DNA of 24,427 nt from assembly GCA_016711405.1 (NCBI GenBank), contig JADJSZ010000010.1, forward strand, positions 1-24,427, in the 5' to 3' direction. The number at the start of each line of letters is the position of its first letter. Position 1 is the stretch's first letter. The notes beneath the pieces are model-generated. The model did not search any database. It had not been told where the DNA came from and saw only the letters and a list, made by a program, of their open reading frames with translations. Source of the DNA: Candidatus Hadersleviella danica (GTDB lineage Bacteria; Chloroflexota; Anaerolineae; Promineifilales; Promineifilaceae). This document shows positions 9,137 to 17,270 of this stretch, one piece after another. Position numbers and translations under genes: made by a program.

Positions 9137-10957
9137 ATGAAACGCCTCCTCCTCCCCCTCTCCCTCCTCCTTCTCACGCTCCTCGTTGGGCGGCAACCAG
9201 CCCCCACGGCCGCGCAAGGGCGAACAGGGCTGGTGTTGGCACATTATTACGCATGGTTTTCCCCCAGCTCCTTTGGGGCGGGCAAAACACCGTTCAATCC
9301 CCCCAGCCCCTACTTCTCCACCGATACAGGGGTCATCCAACGCCATGTCAGCGAGGCGCAAGGCGCAGGCATAGATGGCTTTGTCCAAGCATGGTACGGC
9401 CCTGATGCCAGCCAACAAACGGAACCCAATTTTGCGGCGTTGCTCAACATTGCCAGCGGGAGTGGGTTTAAGGCGGCCGTCAACTTCGAGCCTATCAGCG
9501 CCTTCATGCCCAACAACGACGTGCGCGGCAACGCCTTGGCCACCCTTTTGGCCACCCACGCCAATCATCCCGCCTATCTGCGCATGGATGGCAAGCCTGT
9601 CATCTTCTTTTGGGCCACTTGGGCACTCACCTTGGGCGATTGGGAGTACATCCGCAACATTGCCGACCCCAACCGTAACAGCATTTGGATTGCCGAAGGA
9701 GGCAACACCCAATACTTGGGCGTGTTCGACGGCATGTACCTCTACAACATCGCGTGGTCGGCCGACCCTGCGGGCATCAACATTAGCCGGGGTGGGCAAA
9801 CCCGCGCCGCCACCGAAACCTACGGGGCGTACAAGTATTGGGTCGGCACGGCCATGCCGGGCTTTGATGATTCCTTGCTCGGCCGTGGCACCAACAGCAT
9901 CATCCGCAACCGTTCCGAGGGAGCCTACTACCGCAACAGTTTCAGCGGAGCCGCCCAATCTGGCCCCGACCTCATTGTCATCACCAGCTACAACGAGTGG
10001 CCCGAAGGGAGCAACATTGAGCCAAGCAATGAGTTTGGCACATTTTACATGGATTTAACCCGCGAGTTGATTGCGACTTATAAAGCGGGAGGCATCCCTG
10101 CGGCCGCGCCTTTGCCCACCGCTCCCAGCCAAAGCGGGGGGAGTGGCACGGCCGTGCCCACACTCCCCCCCGGAACCCCTCTACCCACCAACACCCCCGC
10201 CCCCACCAGCACGCCCATCCCCCCGCCCACGCCATGGCCCGACGGCCGTATTGTTCACCTTATCGCTTCGGGCGAAACGCTGATTAGTGTGGCCGTCCGC
10301 TACGACTTAACCCTAGACCAGCTATACGAATGGAATGACCTCAACTCTGCTTCGTTGCTCTCGATTGGCCAAGAAATCATCATCGGCTACGACGCGGGCA
10401 TTGTCTCCGCCACTGTTCAAGCACAGGCACAACTCACCCCCACCCCCACCACCACCCCTTCGGTGCTAGATGGCTACCCCGGAGCGACCATTCGCGAAGC
10501 AGATGGGGCGATTGTCTATGAAATCAAGCCGGGCAATACCGCTATCGAGGTCGCTGTTCTTTATAACCTGACCTTGGAAGAGCTTTATACGCTGAACGGA
10601 CTCACAGGGGAAAGCGTGTTAAGCGTGGGTCAGTTGGTTGTGGTGGGCTATGTGCCCCTCCCCGACGAAGTCGGCGGCTCCGCCGATTTGCCCGTCCCCC
10701 TGCCCACCAATACCCCCTTGCCGCCCCCTTCGCCCACACCGACCTTCACCCCCATTCCGCCGACGGAAACGCCCGTGCCCACGGCCGTTTCCAGCTTCCC
10801 CACGGCCGTGCCACCCACCGCCACGGCCGTTCCCCGAGCCGTCGCCTCCTCGGCCGATGCCTCCCCCACCACCGATTTGTTCCTCATGTTCCTCGGCGCT
10901 GTCGTCCTGCTCTTGGCTGGTTTAGGGGGGCTGTTCCTTTATCTGGGCAGGCGATAG
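9137..10957 (+). CDS. GH99-like glycosidase-fold wall protein with two LysM domains and a C-terminal anchor
   Basis: 606 residues. Signal peptide MKRLLLPLSLLLLTLLVG at the N-terminus. A GH99/WbsX-like TIM barrel spans about 30-315, opening with LVLAHYYAWF and closing with TSYNEWPEGSNIEPS (about 283-297), whose two glutamates match the catalytic region of GH99-type endo-acting mannosidases. A Pro/Thr-rich linker leads to LysM 1 (about 369-420, VHLIASGETLISVAVRYDLT) and LysM 2 (about 455-505, VYEIKPGNTAIEVAVLYNLT), a second Pro/Thr linker, and a C-terminal membrane helix (about 579-602) ending in LGRR. LysM domains bind peptidoglycan or chitin-like glycans, so the enzyme domain is probably held at the wall with its membrane anchor. 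The exact substrate is unknown. It is convergent with the MFS-HEAT gene. Confidence 0.88.
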   Translation: MKRLLLPLSLLLLTLLVGRQPAPTAAQGRTGLVLAHYYAWFSPSSFGAGKTPFNPPSPYFSTDTGVIQRHVSEAQGAGIDGFVQAWYGPDASQQTEPNFAALLNIASGSGFKAAVNFEPISAFMPNNDVRGNALATLLATHANHPAYLRMDGKPVIFFWATWALTLGDWEYIRNIADPNRNSIWIAEGGNTQYLGVFDGMYLYNIAWSADPAGINISRGGQTRAATETYGAYKYWVGTAMPGFDDSLLGRGTNSIIRNRSEGAYYRNSFSGAAQSGPDLIVITSYNEWPEGSNIEPSNEFGTFYMDLTRELIATYKAGGIPAAAPLPTAPSQSGGSGTAVPTLPPGTPLPTNTPAPTSTPIPPPTPWPDGRIVHLIASGETLISVAVRYDLTLDQLYEWNDLNSASLLSIGQEIIIGYDAGIVSATVQAQAQLTPTPTTTPSVLDGYPGATIREADGAIVYEIKPGNTAIEVAVLYNLTLEELYTLNGLTGESVLSVGQLVVVGYVPLPDEVGGSADLPVPLPTNTPLPPPSPTPTFTPIPPTETPVPTAVSSFPTAVPPTATAVPRAVASSADASPTTDLFLMFLGAVVLLLAGLGGLFLYLGRR

Positions 10958-10959
10958 AA

Positions 10960-11036
10960 GGAGTTACTGGTTACTCGTTATTGGTTATTGATTCATCACA
11001 CCAACACCCAATAACGAATAACCAGTAACCAATAAC
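10960..11036. repeat. Palindromic heptamer array between convergent genes
   Basis: Eleven 7-nt units in register: GGAGTTA, CTGGTTA, CTCGTTA, TTGGTTA, TTGATTC, ATCACAC, CAACACC, CAATAAC, GAATAAC, CAGTAAC, CAATAAC. The halves are complementary (…GGTTA against …AATAAC). It occupies essentially the whole space between the stop codons at 10957 and 11040 and could serve as a bidirectional transcript end. Confidence 0.9.
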
Positions 11037-11039
11037 TCC

Positions 11040-13090
11040 CTACCCCCGCACAACCTGTCTGCTTAGGGCGATGAGTTCGGCCGTGGGTTCCTCGCCCAGC
11101 CGCGCCAAACAACCACGGGCGATGGCCGCCCGCACATCTTCGCCCGTGGCTATCTCGGCCAGCAACGGCCGTAACTGGCCCACATCGCGCCGCCCCTGCC
11201 GCCATTGTTGCAAAAAATATCGTTCGTCCCCCACCATCCGCGCCAGCGCAAGGGCGAGTTCGGCACGCAAGGTTGGCTCGGCCGTGCTATCCAACACCCG
11301 CCAAATCGGCTCCAACGCGGCCGTGGCTTGCAACCGCCCCAACGCCGAAGCATAAGCTCCCTGCAAATGGGGGTTTGTCTCCTGCTCCAGCCGCTCCAAC
11401 AAAGCAGGGATGCTTTCCACATCTCCCAACAGGCCAAGGGCACGGCCGCTATTGGCCGCCAACATGCGCGATGAAGCGGTTGCCAGCGTTTGGCGCAAGG
11501 CGGGCACGGCCGCAGGGTCGCCCATCTTCCCCAACGCACGCGCGGCGGCAATGCTCAGTTCCGTCTCCCCCGTCGCCATTACTTCCAACAAAGCACGGGT
11601 TAGTTCGGGTTCGGCGGGCAGGCGGGCAATGGCGTGGATGGCTTCGTAGCGCACATTAAAAGCGGGGTCGCCCAAGGCGGCGATAAGTTCTTGGCTGGTC
11701 AGCAAGTTGTGCGCCTCGCCCAACCGCTCCGTGGCGTGCATCATGGCCAGTTCATCCCCCGCCCAATTAAATTGGATGAGAAAGCGCAGGGCTTTAACAG
11801 GGTTGCCGTGCATAAACAGATTGGCCAATTGCCAAAAAGTGGTTGCTTCGCGTACCTGCAAGCGGCGGCTCACGGCCGCGCCCGCGCCCAACAAGAGCAA
11901 GCTCAGACCAAAGAGCAAACTATAAGGGGAAGCCATCCCTGCATTTTCGGCCCACTGCAAAAACCGCCCCCCAAGAGCGGCCCCAAGCCGCTGACAATGC
12001 CAAACCACGCATAATACAGCCCCATGTAGGCCGCTTTGTTGTCCTCAGGAATGGCATTGACGTAGAGATAGCGGGTCCAACTAATTTGCCACGCCAGATT
12101 GGCCACCCCCAACAAAAAGCTGGCCACCATTGCCAAGGGCGCACTGGCTGGGCTATGGGCGGGCAAAAGGAGCCAATTGATGGGTGGCAGGAGCAACAGC
12201 ACCAAACTGGCTTGCATGACGGGCTTACTGCCGTAGCGGTCGGCCGTCCAGCCCCACAAATAAGAAGTCAGCAAGGCCCCCAAATGCGTGCCGATGCTGA
12301 GAAGCACCACCACGCCATCGGTCAGGCCGATTTCGCGCTTCATAAACAAGGGAATGAAGGAGTTGGAGGCCGAACTGGCAAAGGTGGTTAGCCCCAAGAT
12401 GAGCAGGAAGCGGCGATAGTTCACATCGCGGAAGGCCGAGCCGATACCGCGCAGATATTCCCGCCCTGTGTCGTGCCGCTCGGCCGCTTGCTCGGGCGGC
12501 ACACGGGAAAACACCGCCACCGAGATAAGCCCGATGACCAACCCAACACTCATCAACTGCATGAACCGCCCCAAGCCCGTGCCATTTTCGATGACATAGC
12601 CCGCCACCGCCACGACAATGATGCTAGAGACTGTGGTGGTCATGCTGTTGAGCGCACTGTATTGGCCGCGAATGGCGTTGGGGATGATTTCTTTTTTCCA
12701 CTGGAAGCCCCCCGTTTCGGCAATAGAGCGGCACAGGGCAAAAGTGAAGATGATGCCGCTAACCCACCAAAAGGCTCTTTCGGCTCCGTACCGCTCTAAA
12801 ATGGCAGGGGTGAAAAGAATGAGAGCAAAGACGAATTTGCGGATGCCCCAAAAGGTGACGTAGATGCGTTTGTGGCCAAAACGGCCGACCAAAGGCGCAA
12901 CCAGCGGGGCAACGAGGCCACAAAAGGGGATGAGGGAGAGCAGAAAGCCAATTTGCTGGGTTCCCAGTTGTAGCTCGTCGAGGAAGAGGATGAAGACGGA
13001 GCCGCCAAAAGTGAGCATGACGAAGGACATGCTTAGGGTTTCGGCCGTGAGGAGCCACGGCAAGGCGCGGCGTTTTTCAGCGTCAGTCAT
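11040..13090 (-). CDS. MFS transporter fused to a C-terminal HEAT-repeat domain (one frameshift)
   Basis: About 683 residues after repair. Residues 1 to about 400 are a 12-helix major facilitator transporter: multiple hydrophobic helices, the first around FVMLTFGGSVFILFLDEL, and an A-loop-like GRFGHKRIYV between helices 2 and 3. The frame breaks at the CCCCCC run 11967-11972: one extra G on the coding strand restores GLGPLLGGRFLQWAENAG and the last helix SPYSLLFGLSLLLLGAG. After the final helix comes about 250 residues of alpha-helical HEAT/PBS-lyase-like repeats (AIHAIARLPAEPELTRALLE, AARALGKMGDPAAVPALRQT, GRALGLLGDVESIPALLERL). HEAT arrays bind proteins, so the cytoplasmic tail may regulate or tether the transporter. 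Substrate unknown. Start has a weak GGGAAG site. Confidence 0.85.
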
Positions 13091-13110
13091 ACGCTTCCCA
13101 TTGTTAAAAA

Positions 13111-13218
13111 TCGGTCTATCGGTTTATTCGTGTACTGGTGTATTTGTGTAGTGGTGTATTGGTGTATTACACTAAACCAATAGACCAATACACCAATACG
13201 AATACACAAATACACCCT
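13111..13218. repeat. Palindromic octamer array (TTGGTGTA family), copy 1
   Basis: Seven 8-nt units in perfect register from 13111 to 13166 (TCGGTCTA, TCGGTTTA, TTCGTGTA, CTGGTGTA, TTTGTGTA, GTGGTGTA, TTGGTGTA). After a short centre, complementary units of the TACACCAA type run from 13173 to about 13218. It fills the spacer between the M23 peptidase stop and the MFS-HEAT start. Three more members of the same family lie within 4 kb. Confidence 0.92.
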
Positions 13219-13226
13219 TTTCTGCC

Positions 13227-14398
13227 TCAGCGTTCGATGACAATTTCGACGAAGCTGGTTTGATAGGGGTAAACCCACACCTCTTGGCTGAACTTGGTCG
13301 TGCCGTCGCGCACTGTCACTTCGTAATACCCCGCGTAAATATCATCCATGACAAAGTTTTCCTGCCACCGCTCATCCCCCTTAATGGTTGTGCCGACATA
13401 GCTGGTGGTGGAAGTGGGTGGGGCAATGCCCCCGTCGAGGCGGCGGATGCTGATGGGGGCGTTTTCGGCCAAGGTGCCATCGGGGAAAATAACCCGCCCC
13501 GCGATGGTGCCACGGTCGGGGAAGGGGTAGAGCCACAGCAAGGGGTTGCGCGTGTTTTCATAGCTGTTGGCTCCCACGCGCACCTCAAAGTGCATGTGCG
13601 GCCCATCGGCCACCCCCGTGGCCCCCGAAATGCCAATCACCGCTTGGGCGGCCACGACTTGCCCCGGCCGTACATAGACTTCGTTGAGGTGGGCGTACAG
13701 GGTGTAGATGGGTTGCTCTTGCCACAACATGTCGTGCTGAATGACAATCACGTTCCCGTAAAAGTTCAGTTCGGGGCCAACGATCTCCACATCATCTGCC
13801 CCTGCAAACACAACAGTGCCGCCCACCACGCTCAGAATGGGGGTGTTGTAGGGGACATCAAATTCAACGCCGTGATGCGGCCGTAAAGTTCCCCCGCGAG
13901 TACTGCCATACGGATAATGTTTGTTCGTCCAGACAATGCCCCCTTCTTCGACAGGGCGGCGGAACCAGTAATGTTCATCGGCCGAGGTTTGGGGCAGGGG
14001 GGGGGGTGAAGGTGGGTGGTGGGGTGGCGGTGGGGCCAGCGGCCGTTGGTGCGGGTGGCACGGTGGCGATGCTGGTCGGGGTGGGTGGCGGCGCATCACT
14101 TTTGGCGGAGATGATGGGCGCGGGCAAGCCACCCGCTGGGGGTGGGTAGGCCGAGGCCAAGGCGGCCGTGGGGGCAGGGTAAGCTCGCCCCGCTTTCGCC
14201 CACGACTTCATACACCGAAATGTTGGGCAAGGGTTGGGTGGGGGCTGGGCTGGGGGAGAGGATGGGCGCAATGGTGGCGGCAGGTATGGCGGCGGCCACC
14301 ACAGGCGGGAGTTCGGCCGTTTGCCCCTCACACGCCACCAACAACACCCCGCTCATCATCAATCCCACAATCCCTAGCCAAACAAAAATCTGTCGCAT
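13227..14398 (-). CDS. M23-family (LytM-like) peptidase lipoprotein (frameshifted)
   Basis: About 390 residues after two repairs. The N-terminus MRQIFVWLGIVGLMMSGVLL ends in a lipobox (L-V-A-C23), so the protein is a lipoprotein on the outer face of the membrane. A long Pro/Ala/Thr-rich linker follows. The catalytic domain has the M23 zinc motifs: PHHGVEFDVP (first His and Asp ligands) and GPHMHFEVR (the HxH ligand pair), with YTLYAHLNEVYVRPGQ between. A C-terminal beta-rich domain of about 90 residues begins near AGRVIFPDG. M23 enzymes cut peptidoglycan cross-bridges. Frames break near 14190-14200 and at a ten-G run near 13998-14007, a typical error site. Downstream of the M28 gene on the same strand, consistent with an envelope gene cluster. 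Confidence 0.9.
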
Positions 14399-14406
14399 AT
14401 AGTAGT

Positions 14407-14503
14407 CTCTCAGTCTTTCAGTCTTTCAGTCAAGGACGAATTACGAAGTACGAAGTACGAAATTACTCGAGGACAATCGTAATTCGTACTTCGTAATTCG
14501 TAC
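14407..14503. repeat. Octamer run plus palindromic heptamer array between M28 and M23 genes
   Basis: Two arrays abut. 14407-14430 is three 8-nt units (CTCTCAGT, CTTTCAGT, CTTTCAGT). 14434-14503 is ten 7-nt units: GGACGAA, TTACGAA, GTACGAA twice, a centre (ATTACTC, GAGGACA), then ATCGTAA, TTCGTAC, TTCGTAA, TTCGTAC, complementary to the first half. Together they occupy almost the whole 108-bp spacer. The octamers end a few bases from the M23 start codon and could form its leader. Confidence 0.88.
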
Positions 14504-14506
14504 TTT

Positions 14507-15877
14507 TCAACGCCCCATAACTATTTCGGGGGAGAAGGGGCCGAGGCGGCCGGTGGCGGTAATGGCGGCAATGCTCACCGCATAAGGTTGGCTGGTGTCT
14601 ATGCCCGAAAGAGCCACATTGCCCGCTTCGCTGGCACTGACAAAGCGAAAGGTGGGGTAGATGGGCAACTCCAACGGCCGAAACGAAATGGCATAGCTGG
14701 CCGCAATGGGGCTGACTTCCCATGTCAGCAACAGGGTGTCCGTGCCCGCCATCGGTGTGATAAGGGGTGGTTGCGGCCGTGGCGGCCCCCCCGCCATGTT
14801 GGCCACCACCGCCACATTCACCTTCGTCACCTGCATCAAATAGTCGTAATCAATCTCGCTCCACCTATCCGTGGTCGAGTTAATATAACTGGGGTCTTCG
14901 TAAGATTGGGTCAGGCGCACGGCCGGCATTCCCGCAAAAATAAATTCGCGGTGGTCGCCCCAACGCTCCTCGCGATCCATGGCATTTTCGACATTGACGG
15001 GGAAGGCGGGCACATACAAGCCGCCGATGTAGTCGTAATAACGGCCGAGTTCGCCCGAGGGAGATTGGGTTAAATCGGGCGCAAACAAGCGTATCGCTTG
15101 GGGGATGCCAATGTTGCCGCCCACCGTGTCGTAATTAATCGCCGCAATAACGTTGACATTGTTCAGAATGGCATTCTGCACAAAGTTTTTGGCCCCAAAT
15201 GTGCCTTGTTCTTCAGACGATAAGGCGACAAAGATGATGGTTTGGTTCCACGGCCGCGCACTGAGCAACCGCGCCGTCTCAATGAGCAAGGCCACGCCCG
15301 AACCATTGTCATTGGCGCCGGGGGCGCGGCTCGTGCCATCGGCCGCGTTGGCGGGGCGGGTGTCGTAATGCGCCATAATGACAATGACATCCTCCGGAGT
15401 GGTGGTGCCGGGCAAGGTGGCAATGATGTTTTGCTGGGGCGCACTGAATTCCCCCACCGTCAGGGGAAAATCCTCGTAACGGACTTGCATACGGCCGTTG
15501 CTCGATTGCCCCACCCGCACCAATTCGTTGTAAATCCACAACCGCGCCGCCCCAATACCCCAATCGGTGCGCTGGGTATCGCTAAATGAGTTGCGCGTGC
15601 CAAAGCTATCGAGCGTCTGCACGTAGGCCATCAGTTGCTGGCGCGAGACGGCATTGACCAATGTTTCAATGTCGGGGTCTATGTTGGGGACAATATCGCT
15701 GACGGGGTCGGTGATAATTTCGGCCGAGCCAAGGGGAAGCGCTTGGTTGAGCGGCGGAGCCGTGGGAATGGGTGTGGGAATAATCACCGCCGGGGGGTTG
15801 AGCAAAGCACAGCCCAACATGGCGAATAAAGCGGTTCCTAATCCAAAAATGCGGCGAAGGGTCGAGTAAGTGGGCAT
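14507..15877 (-). CDS. M28-family zinc aminopeptidase-like lipoprotein with C-terminal FN3-like domain
   Basis: 457 residues from the ATG at 15875-15877. A longer open frame starting at 15997 only translates the upstream repeat array. The N-terminus ends in a lipobox-like M-L-G-C23 and a short Pro/Thr linker. The peptidase domain shows the M28 zinc motifs IMAHYDTRPA (His, Asp), GANDNGSG (bridging Asp), SSEEQGTFGA (catalytic Glu and Glu ligand) and INYDTVGG (Asp). The last ligand normally lies in a Y-H-[ST] motif; here the matching place reads SYINSTTDRWSEID with no His. About 90 C-terminal residues from PPRPQPPLITP look like a fibronectin type III domain. Likely role: extracytoplasmic peptide trimming. 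It is followed by the M23 gene and preceded by the SPFH gene on the same strand. Confidence 0.9.
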   Translation of the reverse strand: MPTYSTLRRIFGLGTALFAMLGCALLNPPAVIIPTPIPTAPPLNQALPLGSAEIITDPVSDIVPNIDPDIETLVNAVSRQQLMAYVQTLDSFGTRNSFSDTQRTDWGIGAARLWIYNELVRVGQSSNGRMQVRYEDFPLTVGEFSAPQQNIIATLPGTTTPEDVIVIMAHYDTRPANAADGTSRAPGANDNGSGVALLIETARLLSARPWNQTIIFVALSSEEQGTFGAKNFVQNAILNNVNVIAAINYDTVGGNIGIPQAIRLFAPDLTQSPSGELGRYYDYIGGLYVPAFPVNVENAMDREERWGDHREFIFAGMPAVRLTQSYEDPSYINSTTDRWSEIDYDYLMQVTKVNVAVVANMAGGPPRPQPPLITPMAGTDTLLLTWEVSPIAASYAISFRPLELPIYPTFRFVSASEAGNVALSGIDTSQPYAVSIAAITATGRLGPFSPEIVMGR

Positions 15878-15902
15878 TAGGGGGCAGGGGTTGGGTGGTG
15901 GA

Positions 15903-15965
15903 TTGGTGGAGTAGTGTATTGGTTTATTGGTGTAGTGATATATACCAATACACCAATACACAAAT
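15903..15965. repeat. Palindromic octamer array (TTGGTGTA family), copy 2
   Basis: Units TTGGTGGA, GTAGTGTA, TTGGTTTA, TTGGTGTA, GTGATATA run in 8-nt register from 15903 to 15942. Complementary units TACCAA, TACACCAA, TACACAAA follow. It lies between the SPFH terminator and the M28 start codon. Confidence 0.88.
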
Positions 15966-15997
15966 ATACCTTTTATACCTTTCTGGCTATGAGCCAC

Positions 15998-16030
15998 AAA
16001 AAACCCTAAAGGCCAAGCTGACCTTTAGGG
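15998..16030 (-). terminator. Rho-independent terminator of the SPFH gene
   Basis: CCCTAAAGG (16004-16012) pairs perfectly with CCTTTAGGG (16022-16030) around a 9-nt loop. On the minus strand it is followed by six T residues (A run 15998-16003). It lies about 60 bp past the stop of the SPFH gene, so that gene and the M28 gene are probably separate transcription units. Confidence 0.9.
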
Positions 16031-16092
16031 CTATCATGTATACCAAAAAAGCGGCAAATCGCTCTCAATCTCCCAAACTCTTAATCTCCATT

Positions 16093-16878
16093 CTAGGACT
16101 GTCCTTTCGTTGATATGGCAGGCATCATCGAAGAGAGCATTTCAATAGGGATGGGGAAGATGGTGGTGGTGTTTTGCTCCACGCCAATCTCGGTCAGGGT
16201 TTGCAGGTAGCGCAGGGTCATGGCACCGGGTTCTTTCCCAATAATGCCAGCCGCTTCGGCCAATTTCACCGAAGCCTCCAACTCACCTTCGGCATGGATG
16301 ATTTTGGCGCGACGTTCCCGCTCGGCCTCTGCTTCCCGCGCCATTGCGCGAATCATCTGCGGGTTTAGCTCCACGTCTTTAACCTCGACAATTGTCACCT
16401 TAACTCCCCACGGCTCGGTGGCATCGTCCAGAATTTTTTGCAGGGTGCTGTTGATGCCTTCGCGGTCGGCCAGCAATTGGTCGAGGGAGGATTGGCCGAT
16501 GACGTTCCGCAAACTCGTTTGCGACATTTGGGAGGTGGCGCGGCGGAAGTTTTCCACGCTGATAATGGCCAAGGTGGGGTCTACGACGTTGAAATAGACG
16601 ACGGCGTTGACGCGCACGGTAACGTTGTCGCGGCTGATGGCTTCTTGGGTGGGGACATCGAGTGTCACCGTCCGCAAATCCACTTTGACCATGCGGTCAA
16701 TAATGGGCCAGATGAGGCGTAAGCCCGCGCCTTTGGGTGCGCCCAGCACACGGCCGAGCCGAAACACGACCCCCCGCTCATATTCCTGCACAACCCGCAC
16801 CGAAAGGGCGACAATAACCACTGCCGCTAAAAGCACAAAATAAACAAAAGGCAGAATACCAGACAAAAATCCGTCCAT
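16093..16878 (-). CDS. SPFH/stomatin-like membrane protein (slipin)
   Basis: 261 residues with a clear AAGGAG ribosome site 6 bases before the ATG. One N-terminal membrane helix (about 8-30), then the prohibitin/SPFH domain: VVQEYERGVVFRLGRVLG, GPGLRLIWP-like AGLRLIWPIIDRMVKVDLR, and the SRDNVTVRVNAVVYFNV strand. A charged Ala/Glu-rich coiled coil follows (MAREAEAERERRAKIIHAEG, about 190-225). Length and layout match bacterial slipins. These proteins form ring-like oligomers that organise membrane microdomains and often work with membrane proteases of the NfeD/ClpP-SppA type; no NfeD partner is adjacent, although an SppA gene lies 7 kb away. It has its own terminator. Confidence 0.95.
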   Translation of the reverse strand: MDGFLSGILPFVYFVLLAAVVIVALSVRVVQEYERGVVFRLGRVLGAPKGAGLRLIWPIIDRMVKVDLRTVTLDVPTQEAISRDNVTVRVNAVVYFNVVDPTLAIISVENFRRATSQMSQTSLRNVIGQSSLDQLLADREGINSTLQKILDDATEPWGVKVTIVEVKDVELNPQMIRAMAREAEAERERRAKIIHAEGELEASVKLAEAAGIIGKEPGAMTLRYLQTLTEIGVEQNTTTIFPIPIEMLSSMMPAISTKGQS

Positions 16879-16918
16879 TTGTCACTCCTTGTTGAAAGCG
16901 ATTCAATCTGATGGTGGA

Positions 16919-16976
16919 TTGGTGGATTGGTCTATTCGTGTATTGGTGTATGGGTTTATTTTTAATGGACCGATAC
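16919..16976. repeat. Octamer array (TTGGTGTA family), copy 3
   Basis: Five units in 8-nt register from 16919 (TTGGTGGA, TTGGTCTA, TTCGTGTA, TTGGTGTA, TGGGTTTA), then a T-rich centre and a short complementary arm (ATGGACCGATACACC). The arms are less balanced than in copy 1. It lies just upstream of the SPFH start codon and its ribosome site. Confidence 0.8.
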
Positions 16977-17071
16977 ACCTAGAGACTATGACACCAACTG
17001 CTGACCATGTGCCTAGTGTAGCATAAACCCTCAGTAGCGGGAATGTAGGGACAATAGGGTATAGCAGTGGA

Positions 17072-17121
17072 TTGGTGGATGGGTGGATTAAATAGACGAA
17101 TACACCCGTACACCCATACAC
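17072..17121. repeat. Octamer array (TTGGTGTA family), copy 4
   Basis: TTGGTGGA and TGGGTGGA at 17072-17087, then complementary units TAGACGAA, TACACCCG, TACACCCA, TACACAGA. It ends six bases before the stop codon of the beta-propeller stump, so it would lie at that gene's 3' end. Confidence 0.78.
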
Positions 17122-17126
17122 AGAAT

Positions 17127-17270
17127 TTACGGCCGTACCCCAATCTCATACACATACACCCCCGCCTCGGAGCCAACATAGAGGAGGTTGTCGCGGATGC
17201 CGATGATGCGGCCAGAAACGCCTGTTTCCCCCACCAGCAACGGGTTCAGCGGGTCAGCCACATCGTGAGG
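17127..17270 (-). pseudogene. C-terminal stump of a beta-propeller (LVIVD-like) protein
   Basis: The minus strand ends an open frame with VADPLNPLLVGETGVSGRII then GIRDNLLYVGSEAGVYVYEI, stopping at 17127-17129. The pattern of V-x-DP-x-NP-x-L-V-G followed by xxYV-x-xx-GVYVYEI is that of a propeller blade repeat seen in LVIVD-type secreted proteins. Only the last 45 or so codons remain. Upstream sequence is replaced by the IS4-family transposase, so the gene was interrupted by or deleted against the insertion element. The host octamer ACGGCCGT is present at its very end, marking it as host DNA. Confidence 0.7.

Noticed and set aside
9110..9958. A 282-residue minus-strand open frame
   Set aside because: It lies wholly opposite the GH99-like domain, whose motifs are clear on the plus strand; this is a codon-bias shadow.
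11040..12008. A separate HEAT-repeat gene starting MVWHCQRLG
   Set aside because: The first 40 residues continue the last MFS helices in frame after adding one G to a C6/G6 run, so this is one fused gene.
13111..13218. CRISPR array
   Set aside because: Units are 8 nt, directly abutting without spacers, and the second half is the complement of the first.
15878..15997. A longer N-terminus for the M28 peptidase
   Set aside because: The extra 40 residues (YHYTNKPIHYSTN…) only translate an octamer array, and the lipoprotein signal starts at the inner ATG.
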